Positions 33,590 to 44,761 of a DNA stretch of 64,000 nt are shown one piece after another (position 1 is the stretch's first letter; the number at the start of each line of letters is the position of its first letter). The notes beneath the pieces are model-generated. The model did not search any database and was not told the origin of the DNA. It saw nothing but the letters and a program-made list of their open reading frames with translations. This DNA is from Cyclina sinensis (taxonomy: Eukaryota; Mollusca; Bivalvia; Venerida; Veneridae). Where the stretch lies: contig JAAONU010000013.1 in the NCBI GenBank assembly GCA_012932295.1, positions 9,760,821 through 9,824,820 of the forward strand, given 5' to 3'. A program made the translations under genes and the position numbers.

Positions 33590-35690
33590 GCCAGTCTTGT
33601 AACTTGACCAAGTCTGTTGATGTGTCTTCAGCCTTGTATCATGACCAAGGGTGATGTGTTTTCAGTCTTGTATTATGATAAAGTCTGATGATGTGTAATC
33701 AGTCTTGTATCAAGTATCATGACCAAGTTTGATGTTGTACTTTTCAATCTTGTATAATTAGTTAATTTATTACCAAGACTGATGTTGTGTCTTCAGTCTT
33801 GTATCATTACCAACTCTGATGTTGTGTCTTCAGTCTTGTATCATTACCAACTCTGATGTTTTGTCTTCAGTCTTGTATCATTACCAACTCTGATGGTGTG
33901 TCTTCAGTCTTGTATCATTACCAACTCTGATGTTGTGTCTTCAGTCTTGTATCATTACCAACTCTAATGTTGTGTCTTTAGTCTTGTATCATTACCAACT
34001 CTGATGTTGTGTCTTTAGTCTTGTATCATTACCAACTCTGATGTTGTGTCTTTAGTCTTGTAACATTACCAACTCTGATGTTGTGTCTTTAGTCTTGCAT
34101 CATTACCAACTCTGATGTTGTGTCTTTAGTCTTGCATCATTACCAACTCTGATGTTGCGTCATCAGTCTTGCATCATTACTTACTCTGAAGTTGCATCGT
34201 CAGTCTTGTATCATGACCATTATGCTGTTGTATATTCAATCCTGTATCATCATGACCAAGTCAGATGTTGTGTCTTCAGTCCTGTATCATGACTAGTGTG
34301 ATGTTGTGTCTTAAGTCTTGTTTCATGACCAAGTGTGATGTTGTGTCTTCAGTCTTGTGTCATGACCAAGTGTGATGTTGTGTCTTCAGTCTTCTATCAT
34401 GACAAAGGGTGATGCTGTGTCTTCAGTCTTGTATCATGACCAAGTGTGATGTTGTGTCTTCAGTCTTGTATCATGACCAAGTCTGATGTTGTATATTCAG
34501 CCCTGTATCATGACCAAGTGTGATGTTGTGTCTTCAGTCTTGTATCATGACCAAGTCTGATGTTGTATAATCAGCCCTGTATCACGACCAAGTCTGATGT
34601 TGTGACTTCAGTCTTGTAGCATGACCAAGTCTGATGTTGTGACTTCAGTCTTGTATCATGACCAAGTCTGATGTTGTGACTTCAGTCTTGTATCATGACC
34701 AAGTCAGATGTTGTTACTTCAGTCTTGTATCATGACCAAGTCTGATGTTGTATATTCAGTCTTGTATCAGGACCAAGTCAGATGTTGTGATTTCAGTCTT
34801 CTATCATGACCAAGTCAGATGTTGTGACTTCAGTCTTGTATCATGACCAAGTCTGATGTTGTATATTCAGTCCTGTATCATGACCAAGTCAGATGTTGTG
34901 ACTTCAGTCCTGTATCATGACCAAGTCAGATGTTGTATATTCAGTCCTGTATCATGACCAAGTGTAATGTTGTCTTCAGCTTGTACCATGACCAAGTCAG
35001 GTGTTATGACTTCAGTCCTGTATCATGACCAAGTCAGATGTTGTATATTCAGTCCTGCATCATGACCAAGTGTAATGTTGTCTTCAGCTTGTATCATGAC
35101 CAAGTCAGATGTTGTGACTTCAGTCTTGTATCATGACCAAGTCTGATGTTGTATTTTTATTTTTGTATCATGACCAAGTCAGATGTTGTCTTCAGCTTGT
35201 ACCATGACCAAGTCAGATGTTGTATATTCAGTCTTGTATCATGACCAAGTCTGATGTTGTATATTCAGTCCTGTATCATGACCAAGTGTAATGTTGTCTT
35301 CAGCTTGTATCATGATCAAGTCAGATGTTGTGACTTCAGTCTTGTATCACGACCAAGTCAGATGTTGTATATTCAGTCTTGTATCATGACCAAGTCAGAT
35401 GTTGTCTTCAGCTTGTACCATGACCAAGTCAGATGTTGTATATTCAGTCTTGTATCATGACCAAGTCAGATGTTGTATATTCAGTCCTGTATCATGACCA
35501 AGTCAGATGTTGTGACTTCAGTCCTGTATCATGACCAAGTCAGATGTTGTATATTCAGTCTTGTATCAAGACCAAGTGTAATGTTGTCTTCAGCTTGTAC
35601 CATGACCAAGTCTGATGTTGTTTTCAGTCTTGTGTAATGATCAAGTCTGATCTTGTGTCCTGTTGACCAAGTCTGATAATACAGATTTTG
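33590..35690 (+). repeat. 37-bp minisatellite, ~55 copies, with subfamilies
   Basis: The basic unit carries CATGACCAAGTCTGATGTTG and TCTTCAGTCTTGTAT. Exact 37-bp steps are seen, for example TCATTACC at 33841 and 33878. Subfamilies are grouped: CATTACCAACTCTGATG at about 33.77-34.18 kb, CATGACCAAGTGTGATG at about 34.3-34.56 kb and CATGACCAAGTCAGATG at about 34.6-35.6 kb. The last block contains a shortened ~34-bp unit and a 108-bp trimer. Open frames here are artefacts of the repeat. Confidence 0.85.
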
Positions 35691-35959
35691 TGTCCAACGT
35701 CTGATACCCCGACTCGGTTGTTTTTTGTGTCTTGTATTCTGACTATGTCTGATGTGTCATATAATCTGATAAACCGTTTGTCTTTCTGGAGTCTCCTTTC
35801 ATGAACAAGTTTGACTTGTTGTTTCATGCCTTGGACAGTAATCCTGTGCAATGCTGTGACCTTGGCTTTTAGTGCAGCAGCCTTGAATTCAAACAGGTCA
35901 TTTACTAACCATTACCAACAACCTTATCAAGTCTGAGGCTCCTGGTTTAATACTTTCTT

Positions 35960-37010
35960 TAGTAATTCAACTGAAATGTATCAAAGTGTAGGTTCGTGGG
36001 CTTGACCTTTGATGCTTTGAGCAGTTATCAAATCATAAAGCAGATATAAATTTTAAGTTTCTAGATTCACAAGATGGCAAGAAAACAAGATGGCCATGAT
36101 GGTGCTATATAGCTCAATTGAGTACTGTTTTGCCTCATGAAATTTCAATAAAAACGATTTGAAAATACAACCTCTAGTCAGGTGACCTACCGTCTGACGC
36201 CATGTGACCGTGCTTAAACATGACCTAAATATCAGCACAAATAAATAATAAATCTTCCATGACCCAGATATGATCAAAACAATCATTGTGACATGTCAAT
36301 GACAATCATGAAGAAAATATTGCATCTAGCCTGAGGCCTTCATTTTTGACCCCTTGTGACCCACTTCTAAACAGGACCTAGATATCATCAAGACAAACAT
36401 TCAGAGAAATTGTCATCACATCTGGGAGAAAATATGCCTCTTACATGGTGACCAACTTTCTGACCCCATGTTACCCACTTTTGAACATAACTTTGGTATA
36501 CCAAGACAAACTTTCTGGTAAAATTTTCCGAATTATTATTTAGAAAATGTTGTCTATAGAGTGCCAACAAAGAAGTTTGCTGGATTTGACTAGTGACCTA
36601 CTTCTTGACCCACTCGACTCGTATCTGAACTTACAATGTAACCTAGACATCATCAATATGATGACTGGGAAGACAACATGGCTTCTAGAGTATATACATA
36701 TACAGTTTTTTATTATTGACCTGATGACCATTAACTCCACCTAAAGGTTCTTAAGACAACATCCTGAGGATTTAATAGAAAATGTAGCCAGTAGAGTGTT
36801 AACAGAGTTTCCCTTTGATTTGGCCTTGTGACCTAGATTCACCACATGATCCAGTTTTGAACATCACAGAGATAACTAAGATAAAGATCCTGACCAAATT
36901 TCAGAATGACTGGATGTTACCTGTAGAGTGTCAACAAAGGTAAATGTGGTCCAGACATCCAGTGATCACAATAGCTCACCCAAAGCATATGCTCAGGTGA
37001 ACTAAAAAAG
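35960..37010 (-). mobile_element. Decayed AGCTCACC-family tandem-repeat element, minus orientation
   Basis: Several diverged ~140-150-bp monomers are recognisable by a GTGACC(T/C)A phrase followed by a TTTTTGACCC- or TTCTTGACCC-type phrase. The right edge is the family hairpin AGCTCACC-CAA-AGCAT-ATGCT-CA-GGTGAACT (36973-37003) followed by an A-run, the minus-strand equivalent of TTTTTAGCTCACC. The left edge is approximate. Confidence 0.5.
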
Positions 37011-37339
37011 GGTTAATCTACACATCACAGTTATTCTCAAGTAACAGACCAGAAACTTCTTTGCAGGTCTCTGTGCACCCAACCTTTGACCCAGCAAGCC
37101 CCAAAACAATAGGGTTTTCTTTATCATTCCAAACCATCCATAAGTTTGAAGGTACGAGGAACAATTGCTTTTTAGTTTCAGTTGTTCTATCCAGACCTAA
37201 GAGCCCAGTTTCAAACTTACCACAAATCATTATGACAAACATTCTGACCTTGTTTTTACCCAATAGGCAAGATATGTGACATCTTAAGTACCCACTGGGT
37301 AAGATATGTAACCTCTAGTCTCTACATAAGGTTTTACAA

Positions 37340-37795
37340 GGGCGATCAGTGATCTCATGTGTCGCCTGATGACAGCAAATTAAACAGTAGTATTGCGAGG
37401 TGATTGGACAGTTTGTAGGCTTAAACGCATTTTTTTATTCAAGGGCCATAACTCGGCCAAATATTATTCAACCGAAGACATGCGCAAGTACTTGAGGTAC
37501 AGAACAATCTTGAAACATTTAATTTAAATTGCTTTAGTAGTATAGGTGAAGTAGTCCGGAAAAACTTTAAAAATAAAAATCATTAAAGGGCCATAATTCT
37601 GACAAAAATCATTGAACTAGAAAATGCTGATGATATGCACAACCAGACTTGGTACTGATCATTCCTGTAAAGTTTGGATTAAATCGCACTGGTAGTTTCT
37701 GAGTAGTCTGGAGAAGTTTTGTGATGAAAAGACAGACGGACGGAAGGACAGATGATGGAGAAGTGATCCCTATATGTCATGGCTACTTTTTGTGT
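37340..37795 (-). mobile_element. GATCCCTATATGTC-family tandem-repeat element
   Basis: Monomers contain GGGCCATAA(C/T)TC and CTTTAGTAGTATA, then GTAGTCCGG. They are followed by a GACGGACGGAAGGACAGATG microsatellite and the end GAGAAGTGATCCCTATATGTC. The same sequence order recurs at 40345-40770. It lies head-to-head with the next element. Confidence 0.55.
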
Positions 37796-38385
37796 CGCCC
37801 TTTCGAAAAAACAGCGATACGTAGGGATTGCTTTGTCCGTCGGTCCGTCACGAAAACTTAACGTTGGCTACAACTTTTCCATTTCTAAACATTATCTTAT
37901 CAAACTTTCAAATTGTATTGCTTATGACAACATGGTCGGGATGATGCCAAAATCTTAAGGTCAAGATCACATTTAACAGAGTTATGCCCCTTTTTTTTGT
38001 ACTTGGATTTTGTCATGAAAACTTAACGTTGGCAATAACTTTGTCATTTCTTAATATTTCTTCATCAAACTTTCCAATTGTAATGCTTACAATTGTATCA
38101 CTTAAGACAACAGCATTCCTCAAGGGCAGATAACCCTCAAATTTATTTTTGCAATGTTATGCCCCTTTTTCAAGTTAAAATTTCTTGGTTAACCTTTTTT
38201 TTATGTCCATGTCTCAAAACGTGTCAAAGATATTCCATTCAAACTTGGAATACTTGATCACCAGCAAAACTCCTGTAAAGATTGTTGGTACCAATGTCCC
38301 TGGGGTCACAGTTAGCCCCACTCCCAGGGGTCACTTGATTTTGCTTATACTTATATATAGGAAAAAAACTTCTTAAGCCTAGAAA
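37790..38385 (+). mobile_element. Tandem-repeat element, TGTGTCGCCC type
   Basis: Starts TGTGTCGCCCTTTCGAAAAA, then GCGATACGTAGGGATTGC and a CCGTCGGTCCGTC microsatellite. Monomers then begin GAAAACTTAACGTTGGC (37853 and 38018, spacing ~165). The start resembles the reverse complement of the end of the 37340 element. Confidence 0.5.
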
Positions 38386-40080
38386 TAAACAAGAGGGCCA
38401 TGATGGCCCTGGATCGCTCACCTGAGTACTTAGGTTTGCTGTTAAGCAGCATTTCATTTTTTAATTGAAAATATGTAAGTGCCTACAAACCAAATATGTA
38501 AAATATCAGTCAATAAATAAAGGCTCTATGACAGAAAGTAGAAATATCTATTATAAGCTATGGTGACCTTGACCTTGACCCAGTGACCTCAAACCTTACT
38601 CATGGGTAGAGGTCCATGCAAGGAACCTCTATACTGAATATCAAAGATATTGGTCTATAAATGAAGGCTCTATGAGGTACAGTAGATAAATCTACTTTTA
38701 GCCTCCGTGACCTTTAACCTAATCCAATAATTTGAAAAAGCTTGATAAAGCTTGCTTCATGCCAAATTTTAAAATTCTATGTCTTGTGGTTTCAGACAAG
38801 AAGATTTTTAAAGATTTTCTTCTATATTGTTATTTAAAACTTGTGACCCCTCGGGCGGGGCCAATAGTGACCCTAGGGACATTTTTCTAACAAACTTGGT
38901 AGAGGTCCACTAGACAATGCTACACACCAAATATCTAAGCTCTATAACTTACGGTTTCTGACAAGAAGATTTTTTTAAGATTTTCCTATATAACTTTATG
39001 TAAAACTAGTGGCCCCTGGGGCGGGGTCATTTTTGACCCAGAGGCCATGATTTGAACAAACTTGGTAGAGGTCCACTAGACAATGCTTCACACCAAATAT
39101 CGAAGCTCTATAACTTACGGTTTCTGACAAGAAGATTTTTTAAAGATTTTCTTATATAACTCTATGTAAAACTAGTGGCCCCTGGGGCGGGGCCATCTTT
39201 GACCCAGAGGACAGGATTTGAACAAACTTGGTAGAGGTCCACAAGACAATGCTTCACACCAAATATCTAAGCTCTATAACTTACGGTTTCTGACAAGAAG
39301 ATTTTTTTAAGATTTTCTTATATAACTCTATGTAAAACTAGTGGCCCCTGGGGCGGGGCCATTCTTGACCCAGAGGACAGGATTTGAACAAACTTGGTAG
39401 AGGTCCACAAGACAATGCTTCACACCAAATATCTAAGCTCTATAACTTATGGTTTCTGACAAGAAGATTTTTTTAAGATTTTCCTATATAACTCTATGTA
39501 AAACAAGTGACCCCGGGGCGGGGCCATTTTTGACCCAGAGGCCATGATTTGAACAAACTTAGTAGAGGTCCACTAGACAATGCTACATACCAAATATCTA
39601 AACTCTAGGCCTTGTGGTTTCTGACAAGAAGATTTTCAAGTTTTCCTTATATAACTCTATGTAAAATCAACTGACCCCTGGGGTGGGGTCAGTTTTGTCC
39701 CCAGGGACATAATTTGAACAAACTTGGTAGAGGTCCACTAGATGATGCTTCATACCAAATATCAAAGCTCCAGGCCTTGTGGTTTCGGAGAAGAAGATTT
39801 TTAAAGATCCAACTTATAAAATCTATTTTTAGCTCCAGTGAACCAGAAATGCAATGGACCAGAACCATTTGAACAATCTTGGTAGAGCTTCATGCAAGGA
39901 ACATCCCAGGCAAGTTTCATTAAATTTGCCCCATTGGTTTCAGAGGAGATGTCGTTTGAATGAAAAGTTGACGACGGACGGACGGACGGACGGACGGACG
40001 GACTGACGGACGACGGACGACGGACAAAGACTGATCAGAAAAGCTCACCCTGAGCACTTTGTGCTCAGGTGAGCTAAAAA
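38386..40080 (-). mobile_element. AGCTCACC/CTCTTG-family element with ~166-bp monomers
   Basis: Read in reverse: hairpin GCTCACC...GGTGAGC at 40042-40075 (stem CTGAGCAC / GTGCTCAG, loop TTT), ACGG microsatellite (about 39969-40024), then monomers marked by GA(C/G)AAGAAG at 39788, 39623, 39458, 39292, 39126, 38960 and 38795 (spacing 165 or 166). The end is hairpin GGGCCAT-C-ATGGCCC (38395-38409) and CTCTTG followed by TT. Same termini as the 19945 element but unrelated monomers. Confidence 0.7.
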
Positions 40081-40344
40081 TTAACTGACACGAGATGGGT
40101 AAGTACTCCCCCCCACACCCCCCCCATTTTTTTTTCCACAAAATTTTTTTTTTAATACATAGGTACTTGACTCCCCATCCATCCCCCAAACCCGTCACTC
40201 TTGTTTAACTTGGCTTATAATTAATTATCCAGCACTGAGAAAAGTGGGCATGCTGTGGACAGGTCTTCTTGTACTTTGACTAGCATGCTGTCTTTTCCAG
40301 CAGGCTCTTGTTTACCTTTTCAGTTATTCTAACAGAGTACCCAA

Positions 40345-40770
40345 GGGCGATACAAGTGTTCCACTGAACACCTATCTAGTTAGCATCTTGCAGCTACTGT
40401 GAAGCCTGAAACACAAAATTCATTATTTGGCCAAAACGCCTGTTAGATATGTGCAAGTACTTGAGGTACTGATCAATCCTGTAAAATTTCATTCAAACTG
40501 CTTTAGTAGTATAAGAGAAGTAGTCCGGACAAACTTTAAAAATAAAAATCATTAAAGGACCATAACTCTCACAAAATTCAATGGACTGGAAAATGCTGAA
40601 GATATGCACAACTAGACTTGGTACTGATCATTCCTGTAAAGTTTGGATGAAACCGCACCAGTGGTTTCTGAGGAGTAGTCCAGACAAGTTTTGTGACGGA
40701 TGGACAGACAGACTGACGACGGAGAAGTGATCCCTATATGTCGCACCTAATTTGTAGCATGCGACACAAA
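40345..40770 (-). mobile_element. Second copy of the GATCCCTATATGTC-family element
   Basis: Matches 37340-37795 over CAAGTACTTGAGGTAC, CTTTAGTAGTATA, GTAGTCCGGA and GAAGTGATCCCTATATG. It keeps a terminal hairpin TGTCGCA (40739-40745) / TGCGACA (40760-40766) that the first copy has lost. Confidence 0.55.
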
Positions 40771-41015
40771 AAATTCACTGAGTTTTTGTTTGGACCCAGC
40801 TTCATACTCATCAAGACATTCTAAGCAAGTTTCAAATTGACTTGGTCAAAACTGTGACCTCTAGAGGGTTCAGATTTTCCTCTGACTTGATCTGGTGACC
40901 TAGTTTTTTAACCAACATGGCCAAGTTTTTAAGTTGTCCATGAGAACAAGCTGAAATGTTGAGGAAAAACAAAGGCTGATCACAAATGGTCACCTGGAGC
41001 TCAGGTGAGCCTAAG
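40771..41015 (-). mobile_element. 5' end fragment of an AGCTCACC-family element
   Basis: About 1.5 monomers (GTGACCTAGTTTTTTAACC, GTGACCTCTAGAGG) end at the palindrome GGTCACCTG-GAGCT-CAGGTGAGCC (40988-41011). No microsatellite or far end is seen. Confidence 0.45.
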
Positions 41016-43390
41016 GGCCTTAGATCAAATGAAAAATAAATTCCATTTCATTCCTTCATGATTCTGAAATTAAGTATTTGAAGTGTCTTGGCAAAGTATT
41101 CAACTTGTATCTCAACTGAGATCAGCTGCCAATGAGGACACCTTTGTACCCTTTCAAACTATAAACCAAGGGGGGACGTCTTCCTTAAATCATTCAGATC
41201 ATATTTAAAATATTTTAATACAGGGATACTCTATTCTCATGAGGCAGGAAAAAAAAGACAACAAAAATTCTTTAAAATTAAAAACTAAAAAACTTAACAG
41301 CATTTAACATCATTTGTAAAATTCTGAGATCAACAACTGAACACATTTTTGGCACATTGTTATACATCAGGGTTTTCCTTTCACATTTGCTGATGTTTAA
41401 GACACAGAACGATAGTTAACAGCTCACTGACTGTTAAATCTCTCATTTCCAAGTCGGTCAAATGCATTATTTCAACATGAACACAAAGGAACTCCAAATG
41501 AAGCATGTAACAAGTTAGATATAGTAACGGACGGATTACATTATCACAGCACTTATGTTGGCATCCACTTTCCAACCACTATCACTTGGAATTTTTTATC
41601 TAGCACACTCCCAGCTTGCAGACAATAAAAACTGGTGTTCAGCACTTGAGTATAACTTGGCACAGTGAATTTCTTACACTTAATTGGAAAAGAATTTAAA
41701 CTGCCTTCTAACTGCCATGAGCACTTCTGCCTGAAAGAATCAAGCACTTTGACAACTTAACACCATGTAGCACCATCTCCTTCATATCAATATTTTATCA
41801 ACTATATTTTGGCACATTTCACAAGTAAACACTTTTGGCACATTCTGTACAAGAGTAAAGGTTGGGCAGAATTTTTAAGGTATTTTTGGAGATCTTTTGG
41901 CATGTTTTACTACACTGTAGATGAATGACAATCTCTACAACGTTTTCAAGGGTTTATTGTTTAGCTATTCTACTAAAATTCATTCCATCGAATCACTATA
42001 AAGCACGTTACAGAGTTGAAATTAGCTCTTATAACAGTACAGGGGATTACGTTGCAACTAAAATATCTAAGCATCTTTTTAAAGTATGACTCACAGCATT
42101 ACACCACTTGATGCTTTAAAAAAAAAGAAAAATTTCTTTTCTAAAAGATTCCCACATAAAATTAGTTTTCCCAAGTACATAAAATTTGCAAACGGAACAG
42201 GGTTTTCATACCACAACAAAAGAATCTTTCCTGCACTAAAAATGAGAATGTTTTCCAGCGCAAATTTTGTTGAATACTCAACCATCAAACGTGAATTTGA
42301 CTTGAAACACCTCTTTGGGTTGCTGGAAAAGCACCAAAAAAATATAGCAATCAGAATTGCCAATGAAACCTCAAACACCTTTTCTTTTGAAACCACAGAA
42401 CACACTGACACTTCTCATTTTTTTGCACTTCAGTAGATTCTTTTCAAAACAGGACACAAAAAAATGCCGTTCTTGTCACTGTCATGCTCTGGAGTATAAT
42501 GCAGTGGTCAACACAATTTTTACACACAAAGAAAAAGCACATGAAATTTCCAAGTTAAAACTATGCACACAACAGAAAAATAGATAAAAATACACATACT
42601 AGAAAGTCTCTTAATTTCTCCTTCCTTCAAATAGTTTTTATCATTTCTCAAACATTTCATTAAATATTAACGCACAGAATAAAGTTCCGTCACATTCTTT
42701 TGCCTATATAACTGTAGTTCACATGTACATTGCCAATTTCGACCAGAATATACATCCATGAATGTCACACATGATCACCAACAGCTTTTTCAAAGCACTT
42801 GGAGTTACTTCCCCTGTGAAGAACACAGTTCTTTTGTTCTATAGACTGGTTTTATCTATTTCAACTTCCAAATGTGCGGTTAAACATTGTGACATCAACA
42901 CTGAAATATAAACATTAATAATAAGTTTAACAATGCCGTATGGGTTACAAACAATTCAGCAACCTGCTAAGAAACTAACATCCATTTTAGTACCGTCAAA
43001 GAGCAGTTTCTATCAGTCATTTCAATGTGCATTAAGCTCAAATGAAGTGTTACTGGTAAGTATCTTAATTCAATTATTGTCATTCTGGTCCAAATCCCTA
43101 ATGAGCTGAATGGAGCTTAACTAAAACTGTTCCTGCCACATTATGCATATAACATTGAAGTTTCCAGAGACTGACCTTTTTCCTCAAGTCTTATATAGAG
43201 CATTTCAGTACTTACAACCAACAGTTAACCTCACAATGTTTTGAAAGGGACACCCCTTCTATTAAGATCTCAATGCTCACAGGTGATAATAGATCAACAG
43301 GATACAGTCTAATCACCTCTAATACACCAGCTCCTTTTCACACATTCTGAAAACATATCTAAGAAGTCACATTTCGTAACTTCTGTAACT

Positions 43391-43633
43391 GTGGTGGGGC
43401 AATGGTCAATGGCTAGAGCACTGGACTTGATACAAAGGTCAGTGGTTCAAATCACCAGTCGTTTCAAATGACTTTCTACATTCTGCACTTACTATACAGT
43501 GCATGTACTGGTTTTACCCAGGAAGCAGTCATTGTGTGGAATTAATATATGAACTTAAGATGCAACAACTTCTTTCCCTATCATGAAAACTGAGTAAGTT
43601 CTAACTAAGTTAAGTGCTATACAAAGTTACCAT
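43391..43633 (+). repeat. tRNA-derived SINE
   Basis: The tRNA-like head has GGTCAATGGCTAGAGCACTG (A-box region) and B-box GTGGTTCAAATCACC. A tail follows with ACTGGTTTTACCCAGGAAG and the end GTTAAGTGCTATACAAAGTT. The same family occurs at 32531-32660 (minus), and there is a fragment near 51445-51485. Confidence 0.6.
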
Positions 43634-44619
43634 TTCTTTTTTTTAACTTTCTTCTTGTCTAAGGTAACACTCTGGAACAGCTTCACATAATGATTGGACT
43701 GTCACCAACTCTGCCACATTGCAATGGTTACCAGTTATTTGCTGGAAGAAGCTATAAAACAGCTTCAAATATGGTTAGAACATATATCTATTTGTAATTT
43801 CTAGAACATGCTTTTAGTTTAAGCCATGCTCTTCACATAGTTACAATTCAGATAATTTTAAACATTTCAAACTTTTACACATTACAGTTGTTTTTACAAA
43901 TCATTTGTAGTCTTTGTATTCATATATAAAAAAATATAATATACAACAAAAAAAAAAAGAGAGAGAATTACTAAGCAGTGATCCCAGGTTTTCCTTGAAG
44001 ATTATGAATTTGTCTTCATGCAAGCATGATAATTGAACAAATAGTCCCACAATAAAATTAAGCGTTTACTCAAATAACACTAAGTGCAATCAAATCCTGT
44101 AAATGTAATTTAAAGGGACATACCCTAACATTACATTGTAACTGATGATATATTGCAGTTACACATCCTTGTCTCTTTTGTAAAATAAAAATTATTGATA
44201 ATGCAACGGATACACGTTCACTGATTTTTCCAAAGGTCATACACACCAAGAAAGTGTACATTTATAAAATCAAAGAAATTATTATAAAACAAGATCTCTC
44301 TTTACATCAAAAAGACCTATATATATACTCATTCAGTTAACCAGTTGTAGTAAGAGTTTTTGACTGATCTTGCTGAGATTGTTTAGTGATATTTTTCAAC
44401 ACCTTTCACATTAATTTGGATGAAATGAACTGCACTAAATTTTCGGGTATGCCTCTTTATATTAAAGATAAAGAAAGCCAACAGTTTAACAGTTACTTCA
44501 TCACTTATAAATACATTCCTGGAAATGCTATGTCTAATTTCTCAACATTTTATCACTTTATCTGCAGTTTTGGTGCTGAACACAGCATGCATCATGCATG
44601 AAATAAATAGAGGATATTA

Positions 44620-44761
44620 AAGTTTTTTCTATAAATACGGGATTTATTTTCATCGAGTGGTATGAAAATGAATATTTCATGAGTGGCGATAGCCACGAGT
44701 GAAATATGATAATTTTCATACCACTCGATGAAAATAAATCCTGTATTTATAGAAAAAACTT
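44620..44761. repeat. Near-perfect 50-bp inverted repeat (foldback/MITE)
   Basis: Arms 44620-44669 and 44712-44761 are reverse complements with one mismatch in 50 (GGGATT versus AGGATT). The 42-bp centre is itself partly palindromic (ATATTTCA...TGAAATAT around GGCGATAGCC). The whole 142 bp can fold as one hairpin. Confidence 0.8.

Noticed and set aside
35254..35460. 68-codon repetitive frame in the minisatellite
   Set aside because: The unit is 37 bp, not a multiple of three, so the frame is accidental.
33590..35690. CRISPR-like array
   Set aside because: Repeats are directly contiguous with no unique spacers, in a eukaryotic genome; it is a minisatellite.
42086..42436. Overlapping 116- and 106-codon frames on opposite strands
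   Set aside because: No domain, low complexity, and both strands open at once; likely chance in AT-rich non-coding sequence.
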